Source: CAZSTA01 sp964609495 [NCBI: uncultured bacterium]
GTDB taxonomy: Bacteria; CAZSTA01
Assembly: GCA_964609495.1 (NCBI GenBank)
Contig: CAZSTA010000066.1
Location: forward strand, 1 to 17,096
Direction: 5' to 3'
DNA: 17,096 bases
In this document: positions 7,223 through 14,800 of the stretch, piece after piece
Layout of the letters: each line of letters begins with the position of its first letter
Position numbering within the stretch: position 1 is the first letter of the stretch
Position numbers and translations under genes: made by a program
Notes under the pieces: generated by a model
Databases searched by the model: none
What the model was told of the DNA's origin: nothing
What the model saw: only the letters and a program-made list of their open reading frames with translations

Positions 7223-8782
7223 TCAACTACAAATCGAACTATATACGAGAAAGAAGAGATATAATATTAGGCCAGCTATGATTATCTTGCTAACCATTAT
7301 AAATCTCTTCGGATGAGATAGTTTTATCATCTTAACCCGCAAGTTGTCAACCTTCTCAATACCGATTACCAATGTATTAGTGCTCGTCAGACCCTCACAA
7401 CTAACATCCTCTTGGAGATATGATCTCTCAGTCCTCGATTTAAGATATCCTAAAGAGATGAAGAGACCAGCTATCATCAAAGTTGAGATCACGGTTGAGG
7501 GGGTATGAAGAGGAAAATCGACCGCGCTATTGATCGCGATCCCTGCTAATCCAGAGATCATCCCTAAGCTTAGCCACCGCCAATATTTATCATCTAAATT
7601 ACTTATGATTCTAAGACCATCCCTAATAAAAAAGAAGATCGCTAGTGAAAAGAATATCAAGCTAAATATTCCCACCTCTGCCGCATATTGCAGGTAATCG
7701 TTATGAGCATACATAGCGGTAGCGCTATTATAATGTTTTATATAATAGTCGCATCCCCCTCCAAGATTATCATTCGTCCAATCCAATCTATATCGAGGAA
7801 AAGCCCGATGAAAAGTTCCCAGACCAATACCGAAGACGGGATGATCCTTAATCATATTGATAGCTGATCTCCAAATCAGAGTTCTGATCTTAAATGAACA
7901 CGGATGAAGTATATACATACCTCCCAATCTTAATAGATACACCCCTCTTACTCTGAGTATATTACCAACTGATATCCCCAATAGAATAAGGAGGATTAAA
8001 GTAAATATTATAACCCGCTTTCTATCCATCAATTTCTTCCTTATCATCAACATCAGGAAGAATAGCATACCAAAGGCTATACTTATGAATCCTCCTCGCG
8101 AGGAAGTGAATAACAAACATAGAGAGAGAATTGTCAATATAGTTCCCGATAATATTTTCAATACCACCCTCGTATTAGCTAGGAATAAGCCGAGAGCTAG
8201 AGGTATCATTAAAGCTAAATATCCCGCTAGTAGATTAGGATTACCATATACCGATTGCACTTGTAATAGCTTATCTATTCTCATTTTTATCTCAAAGCCG
8301 AATAGACTGAATTGCAAAGTATAACTGAGGAAGTGCTGGCAGAATCCGTATATGGCTACTAAAGAGGCGATAGTTAACATAAAAATCAGAAGATTTCTGA
8401 TCTGCCTCTCAGTTTTTATATTATTGACTACCACATAATATATGATCGTATAGGTTGCTAGTTTGTAAAATTCTTTTTTACTAGTGGAGCTATCTATTGA
8501 GAAGTTTATAGATATTAGGGATAGTAATAATATACCTAATATGGATATATCCAGAGGAGTAACTCTAAATATAAACTTAAGAGCAGTGGTCATCCTCCAT
8601 AACCAAAGGATGAGCAAAGCCAAAGTTATATAGTATATCAAAAGGATAGAGACGGGTGATCCTCTATCTCGAGTCAAAGGTATATATAAGCTCAGTAGTC
8701 CTATTAGTATCAGGAGAAGGTGAGTTGAATATCTCTTATCTGCTTGAGACATAATCATCTCTTCCCTATCTGCTAACATCAT
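7223..8782 (-). CDS. O-antigen ligase family membrane protein (Wzy_C)
   Basis: A 519-residue integral membrane protein with about 11-12 hydrophobic segments, of the O-antigen ligase/polymerase superfamily (WaaL, Wzy, PglL-like), which transfers or polymerises undecaprenyl-linked glycans on the periplasmic face of the inner membrane. Hallmarks are SVYGNPNLLAGYLALMIPLAL (about 177-197), SSRGGFISIAFG (Arg about 229), the large periplasmic loop containing HPVFGIGLGTF, and HNDYLQYAAEVGI (His about 360). The acceptor (lipid A core, protein or exopolysaccharide) cannot be told from sequence, and no glycosyltransferases are adjacent. The start ATG-ATG follows GGGAGGG with a 7-base gap. It is first in a two-gene unit with the M28 hydrolase, the end of the gene lying just past the hydrolase start signal. 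Confidence 0.87.
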   Translation of the reverse strand: MMLADREEMIMSQADKRYSTHLLLILIGLLSLYIPLTRDRGSPVSILLIYYITLALLILWLWRMTTALKFIFRVTPLDISILGILLLSLISINFSIDSSTSKKEFYKLATYTIIYYVVVNNIKTERQIRNLLIFMLTIASLVAIYGFCQHFLSYTLQFSLFGFEIKMRIDKLLQVQSVYGNPNLLAGYLALMIPLALGLFLANTRVVLKILSGTILTILSLCLLFTSSRGGFISIAFGMLFFLMLMIRKKLMDRKRVIIFTLILLILLGISVGNILRVRGVYLLRLGGMYILHPCSFKIRTLIWRSAINMIKDHPVFGIGLGTFHRAFPRYRLDWTNDNLGGGCDYYIKHYNSATAMYAHNDYLQYAAEVGIFSLIFFSLAIFFFIRDGLRIISNLDDKYWRWLSLGMISGLAGIAINSAVDFPLHTPSTVISTLMIAGLFISLGYLKSRTERSYLQEDVSCEGLTSTNTLVIGIEKVDNLRVKMIKLSHPKRFIMVSKIIIAGLILYLFFLVYSSICS

Positions 8783-8810
8783 AACGAAACCCTCCCTAAT
8801 ATGATAACAT

Positions 8811-8840
8811 ATTTTATCTTAATTTCCCAGATCGAACTAA
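8811..8840 (-). promoter_or_regulatory. Candidate promoter for the O-antigen ligase gene
   Basis: On the minus strand TTAGTT (8840-8835), 18-base spacer, TAAAAT (8816-8811), 28 bases upstream of the start codon. The hexamers are imperfect and the region is AT-rich, so this is tentative. The 8783-9026 gap between divergent genes must carry promoters for both sides. Confidence 0.3.
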
Positions 8841-8901
8841 AATTATTTTCTTAACTAAAGAGGGATGGATATGGTTTATATCCAAAGTTTCTCATTATAG
8901 C

Positions 8902-8930
8902 TTGATTTTTGTGAGGATATATGATATACT
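8902..8930 (+). promoter_or_regulatory. Candidate sigma70 promoter for the 9027-10601 genes
   Basis: TTGATT (8902-8907), 17-base spacer, TATACT (8925-8930). It predicts a leader of about 90 bases before the start at 9027. It lies in the roughly 240-base divergent intergenic region, which has no ORF. Confidence 0.45.
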
Positions 8931-9026
8931 TAAAACCATATTTATAACCTAACTTTGACAGCTAGGAAAGTTGAGAGCTCTCGAACAGATGGAATATCTC
9001 GTTCTATACGATAAGGAGTGATGAGA

Positions 9027-9767
9027 ATGAAACGTTTCAGTTGGCAGATTCTTTTAGGCTTATCTTTGATTGCATTATCTATATTTTCTTATATCATTCA
9101 CTATACAATCTTTAGAGATGTCTATCATATCTTCATCTACTTGGTAGGGGATATTGCCTTTGTCCCTATCGAGGTCCTGTTGGTTACCCTGATAATACAC
9201 CAGCTACTGAGTAACAGGGAAAAACGCGCCAGATTAGAAAAGATGAATATGGTCATAGGAACCTTCTTTAGTGAAGTTGGAACAAGACTATTAACTTATC
9301 TTTCCGACTTTGACCCTAAACTGGATAAAATTAGAAGTGAGCTTATTGTGAGCAACAATTGGTCTGAGCAAGAATTTCTTAATGTTAGCAAAAGTCTTAA
9401 GAATTATGATTATGGAGTCGAGATTCAAAAGGTCGATTTAGAGGATTTACGCAATTTCCTTACCGAAAAAAGGGATTTTTTACTGCGGTTATTGGAAAAC
9501 CCCACTTTGCTTGAACACGAATCCTTTACAGGGCTTCTCCGGGCGGTTTTTCATCTGACCGAGGAATTAGACAGCAGGAAGGATTTTAGTCAGTTGCCCG
9601 ATACCGACTATGAACATCTTGCCGGTGATATAAAGAGAGCATACGGTTTGCTAGTCTATGAATGGCTGGATTATATGAAATATTTGAAAGATAATTATCC
9701 CTATCTCTTTTCTCTTGCTATGAGGACGAATCCTTTTGATCAGGAGGCATCACCAGTAGTAAGATGA
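9027..9767 (+). CDS. Two-helix membrane protein of unknown function
   Basis: A 246-residue protein I do not recognise by name. Two hydrophobic segments occupy about residues 5-26 (ILLGLSLIALSIFSYIIHY) and 33-58 (IFIYLVGDIAFVPIEVLLVTLII), then a charged LLSNREKRARLEKMNMVIG stretch and a mostly helical, soluble C-terminal domain (about 65-246) rich in Leu, Asp, Glu and Tyr. Both termini are probably on the same, cytoplasmic, side. No enzyme motif, lipobox or nucleotide-binding site is seen. Start: the frame also opens at GTG 9018 and ATG 9021, but AAGGAG (9013-9018) overlaps or abuts those; ATG 9027 is 8 bases past it. It is divergent from the O-antigen ligase gene and followed by a small gene and a lipoprotein gene on the same strand. 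Anchoring of an alpha-helical cytoplasmic domain is all that can be inferred. Confidence 0.8.
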   Translation: MKRFSWQILLGLSLIALSIFSYIIHYTIFRDVYHIFIYLVGDIAFVPIEVLLVTLIIHQLLSNREKRARLEKMNMVIGTFFSEVGTRLLTYLSDFDPKLDKIRSELIVSNNWSEQEFLNVSKSLKNYDYGVEIQKVDLEDLRNFLTEKRDFLLRLLENPTLLEHESFTGLLRAVFHLTEELDSRKDFSQLPDTDYEHLAGDIKRAYGLLVYEWLDYMKYLKDNYPYLFSLAMRTNPFDQEASPVVR

Positions 9768-9846
9768 AATGATTATAATATCATTTTCGAGTGTCGTGTA
9801 ACCGTCAAAATATAAGATAAGCCCTAGGTGTTAAGGAGGGTGAGCT

Positions 9847-10020
9847 ATGAAAAAAGCTGAAATTAAAGAAGTAACCGTAAAGATCGATGGCAAAGAGATA
9901 CCAATTAATCAGTTTGTAACCGAAATTATAGGGCATACAATTTTAGGAATGATCTCTCCACTTAGAGAGGTGGGAAACCCTCGAAAAATTGAGATCAAGG
10001 TAGAGCTTGAATGCTCCTAG
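9847..10020 (+). CDS. Small 57-residue protein of unknown function
   Basis: A short ORF beginning MKKAEIKEVTVKIDGKEIP and ending EIKVELECS. It is preceded by a very strong ribosome-binding site (AAGGAGG at 9833-9839, 7 bases before ATG), which argues strongly for translation. The pattern is beta-strand (EVTVKIDGKEIPI), a central helix (FVTEIIGHTILGMISPL), then a terminal strand (KIEIKVEL), a compact beta-alpha-beta-like layout. It reminds me of small uncharacterised proteins with a V-x-I/V-DG-x-EIP-x-N-x-FV pattern, but this is recollection and not a search result. No signal peptide. It lies 79 bases after the two-helix membrane protein gene. Confidence 0.75.
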   Translation: MKKAEIKEVTVKIDGKEIPINQFVTEIIGHTILGMISPLREVGNPRKIEIKVELECS

Positions 10021-10149
10021 GGACTCAAACACCACAGATTAGATAAGAGAAACTTTATGAAGTTCTACCCTTGTTAGAGTCTATCTTCCTCAAATACTTT
10101 GATCTTATATCCAAAAGTCTTCATCTTTTATACCGAATTGAGGATAAAG

Positions 10150-10178
10150 TTGAAATTATTTCTGAAATATTAGATAAT
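10150..10178 (+). promoter_or_regulatory. Candidate promoter for the small lipoprotein gene
   Basis: TTGAAA (10150-10155), 17-base spacer, GATAAT (10173-10178), placing transcription start near 10185 and giving a leader of about 39 bases to the ATG at 10224. Local AT-richness makes chance matches common. Confidence 0.35.
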
Positions 10179-10223
10179 TATGATGGTAACTCTCAAAGAA
10201 GGGAAAGGAGGGAGAAGATAAAA

Positions 10224-10601
10224 ATGTTGAAGAAAGTGATGATTTTAGTTTTGCTATTCAGCATAGTAACATTAGCAATAGGTTGTGAAAAATCAAAGCC
10301 TATTATAAAGTATGGCAATGCTGAGGGATGTGTTAAAGATGCTATTACCAAGTTAGGAATTGAAGGAGCATCGGTAGTCATTGGGGGTAAACAGGATAAA
10401 ACTGATGGTAATGGAGAGTATAACATTGCTAATATACCAGTAGGAAATCAAAGTATTAATGTTTCTAAAGAAGGTTACCAAAGCTATACCGGGAGTGTAG
10501 AAATCAAGGAAGGTTCAAATAACCTAGATGATATCTTACTAACTCCTCCTATGACTCCAGTTACATCGCTCAGTTCAGTCATCCAAATTACAAGAAAGTG
10601 A
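10224..10601 (+). CDS. Small lipoprotein with a carboxypeptidase-regulatory-like domain
   Basis: A 125-residue protein: an N-terminal lipoprotein signal (MLKKVMILVLLFSIVTLAIGC, lipid-modified Cys at about 21), then one carboxypeptidase regulatory-like Ig-fold domain (about 32-112): GNAEGCVKDA, LGIEGASVVIGGKQDKT, DGNGEYNIANIPVGNQSI, VSKEGYQSYTGSVEI. This fold is a common binding or spacer module of exported proteins and has no enzymatic activity of its own. The C-terminus ends shortly after, so it looks like a stand-alone one-domain lipoprotein. The frame stays open upstream to a TTG at 10071, but only ATG 10224 has a good ribosome-binding site (AAAGGAGG at 10205-10212) and puts the signal peptide at the N-terminus. 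Partner unknown. Confidence 0.8.
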   Translation: MLKKVMILVLLFSIVTLAIGCEKSKPIIKYGNAEGCVKDAITKLGIEGASVVIGGKQDKTDGNGEYNIANIPVGNQSINVSKEGYQSYTGSVEIKEGSNNLDDILLTPPMTPVTSLSSVIQITRK

Positions 10602-10617
10602 GTTCAAGACATAATTT

Positions 10618-10655
10618 CCCCCTCGTCCTATCCCTCTCCCACGAGAGGAGAGGGT
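10618..10655 (+). repeat. Left inverted repeat flanking the aldo/keto reductase gene
   Basis: A C-rich 38-base segment containing CCTATCCCTCTCCCACGAG. Its reverse complement recurs at 11750-11787 with about 35 of 38 identical bases, in inverted orientation. It also has internal dyad symmetry (CCCTCTCCC...GGAGAGGG), able to form its own hairpin. It lies between the lipoprotein stop and the reductase ribosome-binding site. Confidence 0.8.
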
Positions 10656-10680
10656 CTCTTGCTAGAAAGGAGAGCATAAT

Positions 10681-11622
10681 ATGAGAACTGTTCCACTTGG
10701 AAACACCGGTGTCGAGGTGAATGTGTTTTGTCTAGGGACGATGCTTTTCGGGAGTAGCACCGATAAGGCAATGTCGTATCGCCTACTGGATCAATATGTC
10801 GAAGCAGGTGGCTCATTTTTGGATACCGCCAATGTATATGCCCAGTGGGTACCGGGCTACGTGGGTGGCGAAAGCGAAACCTTGTTGGGACGCTGGATGC
10901 GGGAGCGTGACAACCGTTCCCAGATATTCATAGCTACCAAGGTGGGATTTCTGATGCCGGGCGTCGAACGGGGATTGCGGAGACATCAGATAGAAGCGGA
11001 ATGCGAGAAGAGCCTTAAACGACTAGGAGTCAATACAATAGATCTCTACTATGCCCACGTCGATGATCGGAATACGTCCTTGGAGGAGACGATGGAGACG
11101 TTCGATCGGCTGGTGAGAGCAGGCAAGGTGCGCTTCATCGGAGCGAGCAACTTTTTGGCGTGGCGTCTGGAGGGGGCGCGTTGGGTTAGCCAAACGCACA
11201 ACTGGGCTGAGTATTGCTGTATACAGCAACGCTACTCTTATGTGCGCCCTAAGCCCGGGGCGAGCTTCGATCCTCAGATTGCCGCCAACGACGATTTGCT
11301 CGATTACTGCCGCGCCCGGAACATCACTATGCTAGCCTATTCACCTTTATTAGGAGGCACCTACACCCGCGCCGACCGACCCTTGCCCGAACAGTATATT
11401 GGGCCAGATAGCAACGCACGTCTGACTGCGTTGAAAGCTGTTGCTGAGGAGAAAGGAGCCACCGCCAATCAGATCGTGCTGGCCTGGATGATACAGAGTG
11501 AACCGTGCGTTATACCGCTGATTGGGACCAGTAGCGTTGAGCAGATGCGAGAGAACTTAGGCGCGCTGGAGATCGAACTCAGTGCTGACCAGATGGCTCG
11601 GTTAAATAACGCTTCTGCTTAA
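10681..11622 (+). CDS. Aldo/keto reductase
   Basis: A 313-residue NAD(P)H-dependent TIM-barrel oxidoreductase of the aldo/keto reductase superfamily, reducing aldehydes or ketones or oxidising sugars. The catalytic tetrad is intact: Asp48 (FLDTANVY), Tyr53, Lys87 (IATKVGF) and His126 (YYAHVDD). Family motifs MRTVPLGNTGVEVNVFCLGTM at the start, IDLYYAHVDD, GKVRFIGASNF, YSPLLGG, and the cofactor-binding VIPLIGTSSVEQMRENLGAL near the C-terminus are all present. Substrate unknown; the sequence looks like the bacterial sugar-dehydrogenase/YdjG-like branch. It is full length with AAAGGAG 8 bases upstream. Its base composition is much GC-richer than neighbours (many GCG, CGC, CGG, CTG codons, few ATA), and it is bracketed by inverted repeats, suggesting separate acquisition. 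Confidence 0.95.
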   Translation: MRTVPLGNTGVEVNVFCLGTMLFGSSTDKAMSYRLLDQYVEAGGSFLDTANVYAQWVPGYVGGESETLLGRWMRERDNRSQIFIATKVGFLMPGVERGLRRHQIEAECEKSLKRLGVNTIDLYYAHVDDRNTSLEETMETFDRLVRAGKVRFIGASNFLAWRLEGARWVSQTHNWAEYCCIQQRYSYVRPKPGASFDPQIAANDDLLDYCRARNITMLAYSPLLGGTYTRADRPLPEQYIGPDSNARLTALKAVAEEKGATANQIVLAWMIQSEPCVIPLIGTSSVEQMRENLGALEIELSADQMARLNNASA

Positions 11623-11688
11623 TTCCCTATAGCACAACCTCACCAATAAATAAGGTATAGAGTCCTTCAGGGAGAATTGTTTAAATCA

Positions 11689-11720
11689 CCCTCCCCTAAC
11701 TCCTCCCATCGAGGGAGGGG
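11689..11720. repeat. GC-rich palindromic repeat
   Basis: A C-rich then G-rich block with a 6-bp stem (CCTCCC 11702-11707 / GGGAGG 11713-11718) and loop ATCGA. It is similar in style to, but distinct from, the 38-base repeats. A 17/19 relative lies at 57-75 in the opposite orientation. It probably belongs to a dispersed family of hairpin repeats. Confidence 0.6.
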
Positions 11721-11749
11721 AAATAAAGAGATAAGCTCTATCTGGATGT

Positions 11750-11787
11750 TCCCTCTCCCCTCGTGGGAGAGGGATAGGGTGAGGGGG
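11750..11787 (-). repeat. Right inverted repeat flanking the aldo/keto reductase gene
   Basis: The inverted partner of 10618-10655, differing at about three positions. It contains CTCGTGGGAGAGGGATAGGG. The 11623-11874 gap otherwise holds the palindrome at 11689-11720 and AT-rich DNA leading to the CHAT gene; no ORF is seen. Short C/G-rich repeats of this kind are widespread as non-coding dispersed elements. Confidence 0.8.
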
Positions 11788-11874
11788 GATTTATATCTTC
11801 AATTGATAATCTAAAACTAATAATGGGAACTTATTTCTTTGAAACTACTTAATTAGAAAGAAAGGTGAAAAAGT

Positions 11875-14800
11875 ATGACTATTAGAGATAAAATAATATT
11901 ATCATTTATCCTCTTATTACTATTAATCGCCTCGGGTTGTGCCAGCCCTCAAGTGAAGAGGACAAATCCCGGAGAAGAGAAACCTCGAATGACTATAGAA
12001 CAGCTTCGAGAAAGGATAGCCCTTGATCCAAGAGATGCTTCTGCTCGCTTTGAATTGGGAAAGCGTTTAGCTGAAAGAGGAAATTATCAAGAGGCGATAT
12101 CTTTCCTAGAAACTGCTCACGAGCTAGGTTTATCTGGCGACGGTCTAGGGGATTGGCTGCGCCTGGTTAGAGCCAAGTTAGAGCTGATGAAGAACCACTA
12201 CGAATCCGATCCCTACTTCCAATTAGGAGATATCTATTATAATAGAGAGGATTATCCCAAAACTCTCGAAAATCTCCAGAAAGCTATCGAATTAGGACAG
12301 AATGATGTAAAGACTTACAAATTACTGGGAATGACCTATTGGCAGCTTGGCGATTTTGATAAATCAGCCGAAGCCTTCAAATCTGCTTTGGATATCGATT
12401 CGAATGATGGAGATGTCGCCAATTGGCTTGAATTCATCGAGGTTGAGATAGCTCTGAAGAAGAATCCTGACGATAAGGAAGCCTACTTCAAGTTAGGAAA
12501 TATATACTACTATGATGAGAGCTATAATGAAGCTATCTCCGAATATAAGCGGGTTTTAGAGTATGATAGTCAGCATCAACAAGCAAGAAGAATGTTGGGA
12601 AAAGCTCAAAGAGCACTCGAAGGGGATGAATTGATAGATAAGGGCAATGTAGAATATGACGAAGCCGATTATGAGGAGGCTATAAAGCTGTATAAAAGGG
12701 CGGGAGATATATTCGAGGAGATAAGGAATAATAAGGCGCTGATCAGAAGTTCAGGAGGGGTAGGAAATGCCTACTATATGCTCAATAAATATCCCCAAGC
12801 TTTAGAATATTATAACCGAGCATTAAGAGCCGCCAGGAGAGCTAAATATAGAGAAGGGGAAGCCGATCAATTGAATAACCTTGGTAATGTTCACTACTCC
12901 TTGAGCAACTATGATGAGGCTAATAAATATCATCTAAAAGCTTTAAGTATATCCAGGCAAATAGGTTATCGGTGGGGAGAGTCAGATCAGCTAAGCAACG
13001 TCGCTAGCATCTATGCCAGCCTAGGAAAGTATCCTTTAGCTCTAAAATACTATCAACAAGCATTGCAGATAGCCCAGGAAATAGAGGATCGCTATAGGGA
13101 GATCAATCGTCTGAGTGGATTAGGTTGGGTATATTATCGCCTCGCTGATTATTCCACCTCCATCGAATATCACAAGAGAGCTCTGAAATTAGCGGAGGCG
13201 ATCGAGGATAGATATTCTCAGGCTAACAGCCTGAACGATCTAGGGAATATCTATTCCGACTTAGGCGATTACCCTCAATCCTTGGAGTATTATGAAAAAG
13301 GGCTTCAATTATCACAGGATATATCAGCTAAGGATATAGAGGCTAGTCTTCTTAATAACTTGGGCAACCTATACTCCGATCGGGGTGATTATACTCCAGC
13401 TTTGGATTGCTATAATCAAGCTATTGCGATAGCTCATAGGATAGGTGATAGAGGAGGAGAGGCTTTGTATCTAGGAAATATAGGGCTCTCCTATATGGAG
13501 CTGGGAGATTATGAAAAAGCCCTACAATATCAACAAGAGGCTTTGGAGATAGATAGAGAGACAGGAGCCAAGTTCTTAGAAGGAGCAGTTTTAGATAACA
13601 TCGGCCTCATTTACTATCTTCAAGGGAAGCTTGATCTCGCTAAGGATTATTTCGAGGGCTCGGTCAAGATACTTGACCAGCTAGGAAGCAAGAGGGAATT
13701 CGCCTTTGCTTTGACCGACTTAGCGCAGATATACTACGAATTGAAGGATTATAAGAGGGCGTTGGAGCTCCATCAAGAGGCTTTAGCTACCAGTCAGGAG
13801 ATAGGTAATAAGGTGAATGTTGCCAATGTGCTTAACCATTTGGGGGAGACCTATCAAGCTTTAGGTGATTTAGAGGATGCCCAAAAAAGTTATGAGGAAA
13901 GCTTAAATATCTGTAAAGAATTAGGTGTCTTGAGCGTTATGTGGCAGAGCCAAAGCAATTTAGGTATGCTTCAAGAATTGAAGGGCGATAAAGAGAAGGC
14001 TATCGCCTATTATAAAGAGGCGATAGACACTATAGAGAGCATTAGAGGGAGATTGAAGAGCAAGGAATTACAAGCTGGTTTTATGAAGGCGGAGGATAAG
14101 ATCGATGTATATGAGAGGTTAATAAACCTAGCTATAGAGCTTGAATCTCCTGAGAAATGCTTGGAGTATCTAGAGAGAAGTAAATCGGAGGTAATAAAGG
14201 AGATATTCGCAGGATTAAAGCCAAAAATCGAGAATGAATATGCTAGAGAGAGATTCGAGCAGATAAGTGAATTAGAGGGACGAATAGAAGCTACAGAGAA
14301 ACAATTGGCTCAAGCAACTTCGGAGGAGGAAATAGAAAATCTCACCCAAGTCTTAGCGAAAACTAAGGGAGAGGTCAATCAACTGATGCTGGAATTGGAT
14401 AATGAACATCCCGAAGTATATAACTTTCTAACCGTTCATTACACCACCTTTGATATTATTCAAGAGCAATTACCAGATAATACCCTGCTTATAGAATATG
14501 GGCTCCTGGACGATTATTTCTTGATCTTCACGATCTCCAAGGATTCCATTGTGGCTAAATCGGTCAAGGTCTGCAAAGATGAGATAGATAATCTAGTCAT
14601 AGACTATAGAAGAGAACTACGTCGTCCCCTTCTAGGAAGCGAAGCTGGCTCAGAGGCGCCGATAGAGGAGTTATCTTCAAAGCTCTATGGATATTTAATT
14701 CTTCCCATCGAGGAGGAAATAGAGAAGTTCGATACTATAACCATCGTTCCTTATGGTTCTCTCTATTATCTTCCCTTTCATGCCCTTCAGAGAAAACTCC

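Noticed and set aside
9767-9786. AAATGAT/ATCATTT hairpin right at the end of the 9027 gene as a terminator
   Set aside because: Entirely AT stem that includes the stop codon, with no U-tract; too unstable to call.
10628-10816. Minus-strand open frame spanning the left inverted repeat and the reductase start
   Set aside because: Its product is made of translated repeat sequence and antisense reductase; no independent support.
10618-11787. Insertion sequence or CRISPR-like interpretation of the GC-rich repeats
   Set aside because: Only two copies in inverted orientation with a metabolic gene between them; no transposase, no regular spacers, no cas genes.
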